Source: Thermosynechococcus sichuanensis E542 (GTDB lineage: Bacteria > Cyanobacteriota > Cyanobacteriia > Thermosynechococcales > Thermosynechococcaceae). Taken from it: a DNA stretch of 64,000 nucleotides. Position 1 is the stretch's first letter. Every line of letters starts with the position of its first letter. Location: NCBI RefSeq assembly GCF_003555505.1, contig NZ_CP032152.1, forward strand, positions 62,001-126,000, read 5' to 3'. The notes below the pieces were generated by a model. The model was not told the DNA's origin, did no database searches, and saw nothing but the letters and a program-made list of their open reading frames with translations. This document shows, piece after piece, positions 7,599 through 16,694 of this stretch. Position numbers and translations under genes: made by a program.

Positions 7599-10580
7599 AT
7601 GGCTTTGCCCATTCTCGAGCTTTTGGCGGCTGATGGTTCACGACAGCAAATTCAACTGGGGCGCGATCGCCTGATCATTGGTACCGACCCCCAAAGCCAG
7701 GTGATTCTCTTCGGTGAGGGGATTTCCCGCCACCATGCTCTGATTCTTCCTACGGAGACGGGTTACCAAGTGGCGGATCTTGGGAGCGCCAGCGGCACTT
7801 TTTTGAATGGTACGAAGTTGCGGCCACGCACCCCTGTGGCTCTAAAGGCGGGCGATCGCCTAAAAATTGGTGACTTTGAAGCCATTTTTGATCCCGAGGG
7901 GAAGGTAACAACGCAACTGCCGGGCACGGTGGTCATGGGGGCTGCCAGTACACCGATTTTGCAGGTAGCAACCCCTCAGTGGTTGCAGGAGTTTCCGCTG
8001 CTGAAGGAGGAACTGATTCTCGGTCGCGATCCCAAAGCAGACATTACCATTGACCATCCCTTTGTCTCCTTCCACCATGCCAAGCTGGTGCGATCGGGAG
8101 ATCACTACCAAATCATTGACTTGGGCAGCAAGAATGGCCTGCACTGGCGGGGCACAACGATTAGTGAACACACCTTAGCACCGGGGGATGTGATCCATGT
8201 GGGGGAATCTCTGCGCCTCACGTATTTGTTAATGCCCGCTACGCAGGTCGTTGAGCAAACGCGCCCCCTCCAACTGCGCGATCGCCAGCAGATTCGGATT
8301 GGCCGTGACCCCAGCAACGATATGGTGCTGGATCATCCTGTCGTCTCGCGGTACCATGCTCGCCTCTACCTTCAGGAGGGACAGTGGTACATTGTCGATC
8401 TCGAGTCTGCCAACGGCACCTTCATCAATAACCAGCGCCTTGAACCCCGCAAACCAGTGCCTTTACCCACGGGTGCTTTGGTGCGGATTGGCCCTTACAG
8501 TTCGCTGTTTACCCCCGATGAAACCATTGTTCCCCACAACGACAGTGGCAATCTGCGCCTCGATGCCATTCATCTCAGCAAAACCACCGCTAAGGGGGCG
8601 AAGCTCCTCCAAGACGTTTCCCTGTCAATTTTGCCCCGCGAGTTTGTTGCGATTGTGGGTGGCAGTGGTGCCGGTAAATCAACGCTCCTCGACGCCCTCA
8701 ACGGCTTTCGTCCCGCCACGGGGGGTACGGTACTGGTCAATGGCTATGATTTGTACCGCTACTTTGGCACCTATCGCACTCAGATTGGCTATGTACCTCA
8801 GGATGACATTATTCACAGTGAACTAACGGTGGCGCAAGCCTTGGACTATGCAGCACGACTGCGCTTACCGGCTGATTTGAGTGAGAAAGAACGACAGGAA
8901 CAGGTGAACCGCGTCCTTGCGGAATTGGAGTTAACAGCTCGCCGCGATGTGCTGGTGAAACAACTTAGTGGCGGTCAGCGCAAACGGGTGTCGATTGGGG
9001 TGGAATTGCTCACCCGCCCCAGTTTATTTTTCTTGGATGAGGCCACTTCTGGCTTAGATCCGGGAACAGAAACGCAAATGATGCGGTTGTTGCGCCAGTT
9101 GGCCGATCAAGGGCGCACGATTTTACTCATTACCCATGCCACCAAGAACGTGATGCTCTGCGATTTGGTGGTGTTTTTAGCACGGGGCGGCCATCTTGCC
9201 TACTTTGGGCCACCGGATCAAGCCCTCAGCTACTTTGATGTCCAAGATTTTGATGAAATTTACCTCAAGATTGAGAGCGAACCCAATCCAGCCGTATGGC
9301 AGCAACGCTATCGCCAGTCCCATCTATACCAAACCTATGTGGCGGAGCGGCAGCGTCCCCTCAACGTGGATACAGCGGCGACCCGTCAAGTTCAACCCCA
9401 ACGTCAAAAAGCAACGATTCCCCAAGTGGCTCCGTGGCGGCAGTGGTGGATTCTCACCCAGCGAAACTTGGCGATTTTACGACAGGATCGGGCGGCACTC
9501 CTTCTTATGCTCTCCCTCGCACCGATTTTAGGAGCCTTGGATTTTGTCCTCTGGAAGCCAACGATTCTCGATCCGGATCAGGGGGATGCGGGGCAGGCAT
9601 TTACGATGGCCTTTGTCACGGTACTGATTGCGGTGATGGTAGGCAGCCTAGCAACGATGCGCGAAATTGTAAAGGAACTGGAGATCTATCGCCGTGAGCG
9701 GATGGTGGGGTTGGGGCTGTGGCCCTATATTTTCTCCAAGCTTGGCTCAGCGGTGGTGCTGGCACTTTACCAAGCAGCCGTCTTCTTGGCGGTGAAGTTT
9801 TTAGCAATTGATCTCAGCCTCGGTCTTGGGGCGATCGCTGGCTTGTATCTAACGCTGTTTCTGGCCACCTTTGGCGGCATGGTGATGGGGTTACTCGTTT
9901 CTGCCCTCTCACCGACTCAAACTGTGGCTCCCTTGTTAACAATTCTCTTCTTGGTGCCCCAGATTACCTTTGCTGGAGCGATTATTCCCCTGAAGGATCT
10001 AGGGGGGGTGGGCAATCTAATCAGTGGTGTGACGCTGACCCGCTGGAGTTATGCCAATGTGGTGTCCCTTTTGGGGTTTGGTCAGGATGTGGCGCGGGAT
10101 GCCTGCTGGCAGCAATCAAAATTGGAACGGGAGAAACTTAGTCCTGACGCCCTAGAACAGTGCCCCTGCTTTGACGATAACCTCTTTCAACGTTGCCGCT
10201 TTCCGGGAGTGCGCAAGGAGTACCACCCCGCTGTGGATGAACCCGAACCCCCACAACCTCCTGAACCCGGTGAGCCACCGCCACTGCCCAATTCAGTCTT
10301 AGGGTTTGATCAGGCCTATCGCGATCGCGTCGAGGCATACAATCAACGGGTCAAAGACTATCAGACGGCCATGGATCGCTGGCAAGACCAATTTGCCCTC
10401 TGGAAAGAGCAGCGGGGGCGGGCGATCGCCAGTGGTGAAGCCCTCATTGATCGCTTTTGGAGTCTGCAAGGGCACACCTTCAACGCCAATGTTACCGCCA
10501 ATCACCTGCGCTTAGGGAGCATTATTGGCCTAATGTTAGGGCTAGTGGGCATCTTTCAAAAACGCAAGGATGTTCTTTAG
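7599..10580 (+). CDS. ABC transporter with three N-terminal FHA domains fused to ATPase and permease
   Basis: A 993-residue protein. Three forkhead-associated domains, which bind phospho-threonine, lie near residues 20-95, 135-210 and 228-305. Each has the G-R-D-P/T-D-P strand, S-R-x-H or S-F-H-H, and N-G motifs. An ATPase of the ABCG/white type follows: Walker A GGSGAGKST near 353, signature LSGGQRKRVSIG near 456, Walker B LFFLDEATSGLD near 476. The C-terminal part from about 610 is an ABC-2 permease with about six helices. A large hydrophilic loop before the last helix contains a CPC pair and a proline-rich stretch. It is a half-transporter fusion that may be gated by Ser/Thr phosphorylation. 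Substrate unknown. Confidence 0.9.
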   Translation: MALPILELLAADGSRQQIQLGRDRLIIGTDPQSQVILFGEGISRHHALILPTETGYQVADLGSASGTFLNGTKLRPRTPVALKAGDRLKIGDFEAIFDPEGKVTTQLPGTVVMGAASTPILQVATPQWLQEFPLLKEELILGRDPKADITIDHPFVSFHHAKLVRSGDHYQIIDLGSKNGLHWRGTTISEHTLAPGDVIHVGESLRLTYLLMPATQVVEQTRPLQLRDRQQIRIGRDPSNDMVLDHPVVSRYHARLYLQEGQWYIVDLESANGTFINNQRLEPRKPVPLPTGALVRIGPYSSLFTPDETIVPHNDSGNLRLDAIHLSKTTAKGAKLLQDVSLSILPREFVAIVGGSGAGKSTLLDALNGFRPATGGTVLVNGYDLYRYFGTYRTQIGYVPQDDIIHSELTVAQALDYAARLRLPADLSEKERQEQVNRVLAELELTARRDVLVKQLSGGQRKRVSIGVELLTRPSLFFLDEATSGLDPGTETQMMRLLRQLADQGRTILLITHATKNVMLCDLVVFLARGGHLAYFGPPDQALSYFDVQDFDEIYLKIESEPNPAVWQQRYRQSHLYQTYVAERQRPLNVDTAATRQVQPQRQKATIPQVAPWRQWWILTQRNLAILRQDRAALLLMLSLAPILGALDFVLWKPTILDPDQGDAGQAFTMAFVTVLIAVMVGSLATMREIVKELEIYRRERMVGLGLWPYIFSKLGSAVVLALYQAAVFLAVKFLAIDLSLGLGAIAGLYLTLFLATFGGMVMGLLVSALSPTQTVAPLLTILFLVPQITFAGAIIPLKDLGGVGNLISGVTLTRWSYANVVSLLGFGQDVARDACWQQSKLEREKLSPDALEQCPCFDDNLFQRCRFPGVRKEYHPAVDEPEPPQPPEPGEPPPLPNSVLGFDQAYRDRVEAYNQRVKDYQTAMDRWQDQFALWKEQRGRAIASGEALIDRFWSLQGHTFNANVTANHLRLGSIIGLMLGLVGIFQKRKDVL

Positions 10581-11830
10581 CCGGCTAGGTGGGCAAAGGC
10601 TCGGCTCACTGCCCCTAAGGCCAGATCAATCTCCGCAGCACTGACAATGAGAGGAGGGACAAAGCGCACTACCTTCGGCCCCGCCGGCACCAGCAATAGC
10701 CCCTCAGCAATGGCAGCTTTGACCACCTCAGCAGCGGTGAGGGGGGTGTCGGGTTGGAGTTCTAGACCGTTGATCAGTCCCCAGCCGCGCACCTCCGCAA
10801 TAAGGTGGGGATAGGCCGCTGCCAGTTCATGAAGTCCGGTTCGCAGTTGCTGCCCGCGATCGCGCACATTTTCGAGGAGATTCTCTTTTTCAAGGGTTTC
10901 ACAAACCGTGAGGGCTGCTGCCGTGGCCAAGGGGTTGCCGCCAAAGGTACTAGCATGATCCCCCGGCGCAAAGACGGCACAAAATTCCTTGGCAACCATG
11001 GCACCAATGGGAACCCCCCCAGCAAGACCCTTAGCAGAGGTGAAAATATCGGGTTCGACACCGAGGGTTTCATAGCCCCACAGGGATCCCGTGCGACCCA
11101 TACCCACTTGCACTTCATCAAAAATCAGGAGAATCCCTTTCTCAGTACAGAGTTGGCGTACCTGCTCAAAGTAGGCGCGATCGCCAGGACGCACTCCCCC
11201 TTCTCCCTGCAAAGGCTCCAAGAGAATCGCCGCCACTTGGGGTTGCGCTTGATCCAGGGAGGCCACCAAGGCTTCTAGGGCAGCAAAATCGTTATAGGGC
11301 ACGTAGGCAAAGCCGGGCACTAAAGGATCAAAGTGTTGCTGGTATTTCGGCTGACCCGTCGCCGTAATCGTGGCAAGGGTGCGTCCGTGGAAGCTGGCTT
11401 GGGCTGTAATGATGATCGGGTTGGCGATGTGGCGAACGGTATGGGCATATTTACGCGCCAGTTTAATGGCCGCTTCATTGGCTTCGGCACCGGAATTGCA
11501 GAAAAAGACGCGATCGCCACAGGAGTGAGCCACCAACCACTGCGCCAGTGCCCCCTGTTGGGGAATGTAGTACAGGTTCGAGACGTGGTGTAGCGTTTGC
11601 ATTTGGCGGCTCACCGTCTCCACCAAAGCCGGATGGGCATGACCGAGGGTACAGGTGGCAATGCCTGCCACAAAGTCTAGGTAGCTGCGGCCTTGATCAT
11701 CCCAAACGCGACAACCTTCACCGCGCACGAGTGTAATGGGAAAGCGGCCATAGGTGGTCATCACCACTTGGTCAAAGGCATCGGTACTCAAGGGCGTTGG
11801 GGGAGCAGCAACCATTGACTCTGGACTCAC
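10577..11830 (-). CDS. argD: Acetylornithine aminotransferase
   Basis: A class III PLP aminotransferase of 417 residues that converts N-acetylglutamate semialdehyde and glutamate to N-acetylornithine in arginine synthesis. It shows FFCNSGAEANEAAIKLARKY (109-128), the cofactor aspartate in LLIFDEVQVGMGRTG (234-248), and the PLP lysine Lys267 in TSAKGLAGGVPIG. The ArgD/SucC group can be hard to separate from other ornithine-type aminotransferases; the overall sequence fits cyanobacterial ArgD. The 3' end overlaps that of the FHA transporter by four bases in convergent orientation. The start could be a few codons later. Confidence 0.9.
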   Translation of the reverse strand: MSPESMVAAPPTPLSTDAFDQVVMTTYGRFPITLVRGEGCRVWDDQGRSYLDFVAGIATCTLGHAHPALVETVSRQMQTLHHVSNLYYIPQQGALAQWLVAHSCGDRVFFCNSGAEANEAAIKLARKYAHTVRHIANPIIITAQASFHGRTLATITATGQPKYQQHFDPLVPGFAYVPYNDFAALEALVASLDQAQPQVAAILLEPLQGEGGVRPGDRAYFEQVRQLCTEKGILLIFDEVQVGMGRTGSLWGYETLGVEPDIFTSAKGLAGGVPIGAMVAKEFCAVFAPGDHASTFGGNPLATAAALTVCETLEKENLLENVRDRGQQLRTGLHELAAAYPHLIAEVRGWGLINGLELQPDTPLTAAEVVKAAIAEGLLLVPAGPKVVRFVPPLIVSAAEIDLALGAVSRAFAHLAG

Positions 11831-11971
11831 AGCAAAAACTTCCTGCTATCTTAGCATCTCCCTCTCGTAGTAGCAGAGGAGTTGAGGGTCTCTCCAGAAT
11901 TAGTGCTTATTGACCCCCAAGAATTGGTTCGGTACACTACACCTAGTATTCAGCCATTGAGTCCTGTCCCT

Positions 11972-14900
11972 ATGGTGCAAAATCCTCCCCGTCCCCAAAC
12001 CAGCTTTCCGGCCACAGCTCCCACAGCCTATCCCGTGTTTTACCGTACCTACAGCCGCCAAAATGAAGCGGGTGAGCGGGAGAGTTGGCAACAGGTGTGC
12101 GATCGCACCCTGCAAGGACTACAGGAAGTGGGGCACCTCACCGCCACCGAAGTTGCCCTTCTCAGGGAAATGCAGCAGGACTTGAAGGCACTGCCCTCTG
12201 GCCGTTGGCTGTGGGTGGGAGGAACCGACTGGGTGCGCCAGCCCGAGAATTTTTCCGGCGCCTACAACTGCACCAGCACCAATGTTGTGGATTGGGATTC
12301 CTTTGGCCTGATGATGGACTTGGCCATGCAGGGCTGTGGCACAGGGGCGATCTTAGAGGAGAAATACATCTCGCAGTTGCCGCCCATTTGCAATCGCCTT
12401 GAGGTGACTGTCGTCGGTCAAATTGGACAAACCCCCAAGGAAGCGCGTCAAGAGCAGACCACCGTAACACTCACGGGGCAGACCTGCCAGATCAAAGTGG
12501 GGGATAGCCGCCAAGGGTGGGTCAAGTCCTACCAAACACTGCTGGAACTAGCCAGCAACCCACAATTGGGGGGTTCAGTTCAGGTGACGATTGACATTAG
12601 TGATGTGCGTCCTACGGGGGAGCGACTCAAGGGGTTTGGGGGGGTGGCCAATCCAGTAAAACTGCCAGACCTTTACCATCGCTGCGCGGCACTGTTGAAT
12701 GCGGCGGTGGGTCGCCGCTTGACCTCTGTAGAGTGTTGTCTGCTGATTGACGAAGCAGCCGTTGTGGTTGTTGCGGGCAATGTGAGGCGTTGTTTGCCTG
12801 AGGATGCTTTGGTACACACAAGCAAGGGACTGATCCCTATCAAAGACATCCAAGTGGGGGACTGGGTGCAAACGCCCTTAGGGTTTCGGCAAGTAACTCA
12901 GAAATTTGACCAAGGCTACCAAGAGGTCTATGAAGTAATAACAAATGGTCCCTTGTTGCGAGCCACCCTAAACCATCGGATTGCAACTCTTGCGGATGTT
13001 TCAGGGGGAATTCACTGGAAATTTGTCAATGCCTTAAACGCGGGCGATCGCCTGCTTCACAATACTCAAGTTTTACCCGGTACAGTTACTCATTTGCCAT
13101 CAGACTTTACTGATTCTCGACCACGCGGTAGTCATACTTCTGAAGAAATCACTATTCCAGAACTGACGGCTGATGTTGCTTGGTTAATTGGCTTTACCCA
13201 CGGGGATGGTTACGTTAGCTTGGGACGCAACAAGTACAACAAACCCTTTGGTAGCATTTGTTGGGCTTACAACAGTTTAGATTCCAAGCTTGCTCAGCAG
13301 ATTCATACTAAAATCAACTGTGCTCTTACTCTCTTCGGTGTACAAGCCAGACAAGAGTGTATCAAAGGTGAGAATACCTTGCGATCGCGAGTAACCTCTA
13401 TTCGTCTTGCAGAATACTTTCACCGCTATATTAAGCAACCTAAACAACCGCTAGAAGTCCCCAGCTTTATCTTGCAGGGAACGGTTGAGGTGCGTTGCGC
13501 TTACTTAGCAGGCCTAATCGATAGTGACGGCTCTGCCTGGGGGCGGCCACCTTACCTATTAACGACTGTATATCCTAAATTTGCTCGTCAAGTTAGCGCT
13601 CTTTTATCTAGCTTGGGGATTGCTATTCGAATCGGTGTCACACTCCCCCAAAAAGAGCATTGGCAACTCAAATACCACCTTGAACTACCGGCCTTTAAGG
13701 CTCGCTACAACAGTCTCATTGCGCCGTATTCCTTGAAAGGCAAGATTCATCAAGGACAGAAAACCCATGGCTTTACAATTCCTGCAACCATGAGGCGGGA
13801 AACCTATACCTATAGTCAAATGGGAGAAATGGGTTTTGAAGGTTCCCGAAGCGTGGAGGCCAATTACGAGAGGTATATTGCTGAAGCTGAAGTTAGTGAT
13901 ATCCCCGTAACAGTAAAAGAACTAGGCAGCTATGACTATGTTCAGACCTATGATATTGAGGTCGAAGATGCCCACTGCTTTTACTGTGATGGTTATCTGA
14001 TGCACAACAGCGCTGGTATGCGTCAGGGGGCAAGTGATGATCAAGCTTTTGCCCAAGCCAAGCAAAATCTCTGGCAGCAGGATGATCAAGGCAATTGGCG
14101 AATTGATCCCAAGCGGGATGCCCTGCGCATGGCCAACCATACCCGTGTCTTTCACACCAAGCCAAGTCTTGAAGAGTGCATCAATGCGGTGCGCAGTCAG
14201 TTCTATTCGGGGGAAGGTGCCATTCAATGGGCCGGGGAGGCCGTCGCTCGTGCCAATGCCGATCTGCTCACCACTGCGGATCTTAAGCAGGCCTTTCTGC
14301 GTGCCTATGAGAATCAACAGGGGGAAGCCTTTTTGCGGCAACTCTCGCCGGCTATGGATCAGCGGGAGCTAGCTCACCGCTTGGGTCGTTATGGTCTCAA
14401 TCCCTGTGGTGAAATTATCGGCAGTGATTTCCACTGCAACCTTGCGGAAATTCACCTCAATCAAATTGATCCAGCAGATACGATCACACAGGAAAAAGCC
14501 TTCAAAGCCGGTGCGCTCTCAGTGGCAGCGCTGTTGAACCATCACTTTGTTGTCGATCGCTATCAATACTCCCGCGCCATTGATCCCATTGTTGGCGTCA
14601 GTTTTACGGGGCTATTTGACTTCTGCGTTCATGCCTTTGGGTTGCCTTGGCTGGAATGGTGGGCAGCCGGACGACCGGATACAACCCAAGGGCGCGAATT
14701 CAAAGCCCAAGAAGCGGCCTTCTTGCAACGCTGGCGGCAAATTGTCCATGAGACTGTCTGGGAGTATTGCGATCGCCACGGCCTCAAGCGCCCCAATCGC
14801 TGTACCACCGTCCAACCCTCTGGTACTAAATCCCTGCTGACGGGTGCCTCCCCCGGTTGGCATCCCCCCAAAGCCCAACGCTTTATTCGGCGGATTACGT

Positions 14901-15463
14901 TCCGCAAAGGGGATCCGGTGGCCATGGCCTGCTATGACTTTGGCTACAATATCATTCCCTCCCAGTCCGACAAGGATGAAACGGGTAAGCTCCTCGATGA
15001 TCCCTTTGATCCGCGGTGTACCGAGTGGCTGGTGGAAATTCCCGTTGCTGTTTCTTGGGCCGATCTGCCGGGGGCAGACACGATTGATATTAGCCAGTTT
15101 TCCGCCTTGGCGCAGTTTGACTTCTATATGCAGGTGCAGCAGCACTACACCACCCACAACACCAGTGCCACCATTGAGCTACGGGAACACGAAGTCGAAC
15201 CCCTTGCCACTGCTATTTATCAAGCCATTCAAGAGGATCGAGGCTACATCTCCGCTGCCCTATTGGCCCGTTTTGATGCCCATGAAACCTTCCCGCGGCT
15301 ACCCTTTGAACCGATTAGCAAAGAACGTTACGAGAAAGAAGTTGCAGCAGTTGCTCGACGCAAGCGGATCCATGATTTTCATGAAGCCCTTTCCCGCTAT
15401 ACTCAACCCCTCATGGAAGCAGGGCCTGCCGGTTGTGACTCCGATAAGTGTCTGATGTCATGA
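11972..15463 (+). CDS. nrdJ: Adenosylcobalamin-dependent ribonucleoside-triphosphate reductase (class II), intein-containing precursor
   Basis: NrdJ reduces ribonucleotides to deoxyribonucleotides using a radical from adenosylcobalamin. The precursor is 1163 residues from the chosen ATG; an in-frame TTG at 11882 would add 30. After removal of a 406-residue intein the host protein is about 757 residues, the size of monomeric class II enzymes. Catalytic features include NPCGEI in the second half and a C-terminal redox cysteine pair in GCDSDKCLMS. The start was set where the sequence becomes family-like (MVQNPPRPQ, then FPATAPTAYPVFYRTYSR). The presence of cobS nearby agrees with B12 dependence. 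No other reductase class is in the window. Confidence 0.92.
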   Translation: MVQNPPRPQTSFPATAPTAYPVFYRTYSRQNEAGERESWQQVCDRTLQGLQEVGHLTATEVALLREMQQDLKALPSGRWLWVGGTDWVRQPENFSGAYNCTSTNVVDWDSFGLMMDLAMQGCGTGAILEEKYISQLPPICNRLEVTVVGQIGQTPKEARQEQTTVTLTGQTCQIKVGDSRQGWVKSYQTLLELASNPQLGGSVQVTIDISDVRPTGERLKGFGGVANPVKLPDLYHRCAALLNAAVGRRLTSVECCLLIDEAAVVVVAGNVRRCLPEDALVHTSKGLIPIKDIQVGDWVQTPLGFRQVTQKFDQGYQEVYEVITNGPLLRATLNHRIATLADVSGGIHWKFVNALNAGDRLLHNTQVLPGTVTHLPSDFTDSRPRGSHTSEEITIPELTADVAWLIGFTHGDGYVSLGRNKYNKPFGSICWAYNSLDSKLAQQIHTKINCALTLFGVQARQECIKGENTLRSRVTSIRLAEYFHRYIKQPKQPLEVPSFILQGTVEVRCAYLAGLIDSDGSAWGRPPYLLTTVYPKFARQVSALLSSLGIAIRIGVTLPQKEHWQLKYHLELPAFKARYNSLIAPYSLKGKIHQGQKTHGFTIPATMRRETYTYSQMGEMGFEGSRSVEANYERYIAEAEVSDIPVTVKELGSYDYVQTYDIEVEDAHCFYCDGYLMHNSAGMRQGASDDQAFAQAKQNLWQQDDQGNWRIDPKRDALRMANHTRVFHTKPSLEECINAVRSQFYSGEGAIQWAGEAVARANADLLTTADLKQAFLRAYENQQGEAFLRQLSPAMDQRELAHRLGRYGLNPCGEIIGSDFHCNLAEIHLNQIDPADTITQEKAFKAGALSVAALLNHHFVVDRYQYSRAIDPIVGVSFTGLFDFCVHAFGLPWLEWWAAGRPDTTQGREFKAQEAAFLQRWRQIVHETVWEYCDRHGLKRPNRCTTVQPSGTKSLLTGASPGWHPPKAQRFIRRITFRKGDPVAMACYDFGYNIIPSQSDKDETGKLLDDPFDPRCTEWLVEIPVAVSWADLPGADTIDISQFSALAQFDFYMQVQQHYTTHNTSATIELREHEVEPLATAIYQAIQEDRGYISAALLARFDAHETFPRLPFEPISKERYEKEVAAVARRKRIHDFHEALSRYTQPLMEAGPAGCDSDKCLMS
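12791..14008 (+). other. Intein with LAGLIDADG homing endonuclease inside nrdJ
   Basis: The insert starts with Cys at codon 12791 (CLPEDALVHTSKG, block A) and ends with the dipeptide His-Asn at 14003-14008, preceded by the block F-like DIEVEDAHCFYCDGYLMHN. The next extein residue is Ser. The flanking host residues join as NVRR|SAGMRQ, a continuous reductase sequence. Between the splicing blocks are two dodecapeptide motifs, WLIGFTHGDGYV and YLAGLIDSDGSA, with acidic residues in place, so the homing endonuclease looks intact. Splicing needs Cys1, the block B histidine (probably TLNHRIATL), Asn and Ser+1, all present. Confidence 0.92.
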
Positions 15464-15816
15464 CAACGCGGTGGAAATTAGACGCCACTGATAGCTGTTG
15501 TGCAGGCTGGTACCCACATCTTCGTTAGACACCTGCAGCTTGGTGTTGGCTTGGGTGGTTTAGACTTTCTTTTTCCTCAACGATGGCTTGCCAAGTGAGA
15601 TACGGAGCAGTAGTGCCTTCCAGATTTTCAACCTAGTGCGGCAGACAACACTGCGGACTTGCTCGCCAAACCGAATCCGCAAGAGTTCTTGCTAGCGGCA
15701 ATCTCTAGCTCGCGATCGCCATAAACGGCTCGCATCTGCCATTCTGCCGGCAGGAAGTAAATCCAGAATCCAGAGCATGTCCAACCCGTTCGTAATTACT
15801 GATTGCCCTAGAATAG
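15464..15816. other. Intergenic region, no recognised gene
   Basis: These 353 bases lie between the nrdJ stop and the 3' end of the Uma2 gene. Reading frames on both strands are broken and I see no RNA gene, strong terminator stem or repeat. It may contain decayed coding sequence. Confidence 0.4.
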
Positions 15817-16404
15817 CTAACTCCAAATTAAGGCAAAGTCCATGACAAAGTTGGGAAGCACAGGATCGGCGCAGAGGACTTCTGGGTGATCTATCCTCTG
15901 TACTGTTTGTCCAGCGCAATAGGAATACACTTGCTGGGCCTCCGGATCAATCAGCCAAGCGAGTTGAGCACCATTGTCAATGTACTCTTGCAGCTTGGCT
16001 TGGAGAGTCGCCAAGTCATCGGTAGGGGATTTGAGTTCCACCACAAAGTCGGGACAGAGGGGGGCAAATTTGCGGCGTTGCTCAGGGGTGAGACGTTCCC
16101 AACGACTTTTGGCAACCCACGCGGCATCGGGACAGCGGATGGCACCGTTAGGAAGGGTAAAACCTGCCGAGGAGTCGAAGACCACACCTAGCTGCATTTG
16201 ACGATTCCACTGCCAGAGCTGGCCAAGCAGGTCGACATTGCGATATCCAGTCTCACTTCCTGCTGGAGGCATAGCAATCAGTTCTCCTTGGGCACTGCGT
16301 TCAAGCCGCAGGTCAGGGTTCTGCCGACAGAGTTGCTCGAATACATCATCAGTGAGCTGGAGGGTGGGGCGGAGGTTGAGGGCGATCATGGGAAACGTGA
16401 ACAT
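15817..16404 (-). CDS. Uma2-family (DUF820) putative restriction endonuclease
   Basis: A 195-residue protein of the PD-(D/E)XK-fold Uma2 group, very abundant in cyanobacteria. The nuclease core is visible as CPDAAWV followed by CPDFVVELKSPTDDL, where the Asp and the E-x-K pair are the likely metal ligands. It ends with the typical AWLIDPEAQQVYSY segment. A longer frame starts at 16563, but its first 53 residues come from the neighbouring IS200/IS605-type remnant. The start MFTFPMIALNLRP at 16404 is therefore preferred; Met at 16389 is also possible. The biological role of these proteins is unknown. Confidence 0.8.
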   Translation of the reverse strand: MFTFPMIALNLRPTLQLTDDVFEQLCRQNPDLRLERSAQGELIAMPPAGSETGYRNVDLLGQLWQWNRQMQLGVVFDSSAGFTLPNGAIRCPDAAWVAKSRWERLTPEQRRKFAPLCPDFVVELKSPTDDLATLQAKLQEYIDNGAQLAWLIDPEAQQVYSYCAGQTVQRIDHPEVLCADPVLPNFVMDFALIWS

Positions 16405-16412
16405 TTGAGTCG

Positions 16413-16682
16413 TTTCGCTTTTGTCAAAACCGCACTGCCCTAAAGGACAGGGATTCCTACGGCGTTCAGGCACGGCATTGAGCTGCCCCTGATTCGCTTC
16501 GGTGGGTTCCTGGGCCGAGCGCGCAACCGCTGCTCGTGTCTCCTCAGGTGTAACTTCCGGCATGTCCTGCCGTAGGCCATAAATAGCAATTTGATTATAG
16601 GACAGCTGCGCCGTTCGCGCTATCTTTCCCCGCCCTGAACGGCGGGGCTTCCCTTCGCTTTTGTCAAAATCGCATTGCCGCC
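16413..16682 (-). mobile_element. Internally deleted IS200/IS605-type element (tnpB 3' remnant with both ends)
   Basis: Read on the minus strand, a hairpin of the form CCCCGCC-GTTCA-GGGCGGGG (16630-16652) is followed by a TATAAT box. Next comes a short coding stretch starting MPEVTPEETRAAVARSAQEP and continuing to PERRRNPCPLGQCG, which resembles the C-terminal tail of TnpB proteins. It ends in a second small hairpin around CCCTGTCCTTTAGGG. Both edges carry nearly the same 24 bases, containing TTTTGACAAAAGCGAA, at 16413-16440 and 16657-16682. The layout fits a non-autonomous palindrome-associated element derived by internal deletion. No intact transposase is present. Confidence 0.6.
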
Positions 16683-16694
16683 TTTGCTCCCTCT

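Noticed and set aside
14612-15157. A 181-codon minus-strand frame
   Set aside because: It lies wholly inside the conserved C-terminal part of nrdJ on the other strand.
16405-16563. The longer N-terminus for the Uma2 protein
   Set aside because: Its residues derive from the tnpB-like tail of the mobile element and are absent from normal Uma2 proteins.
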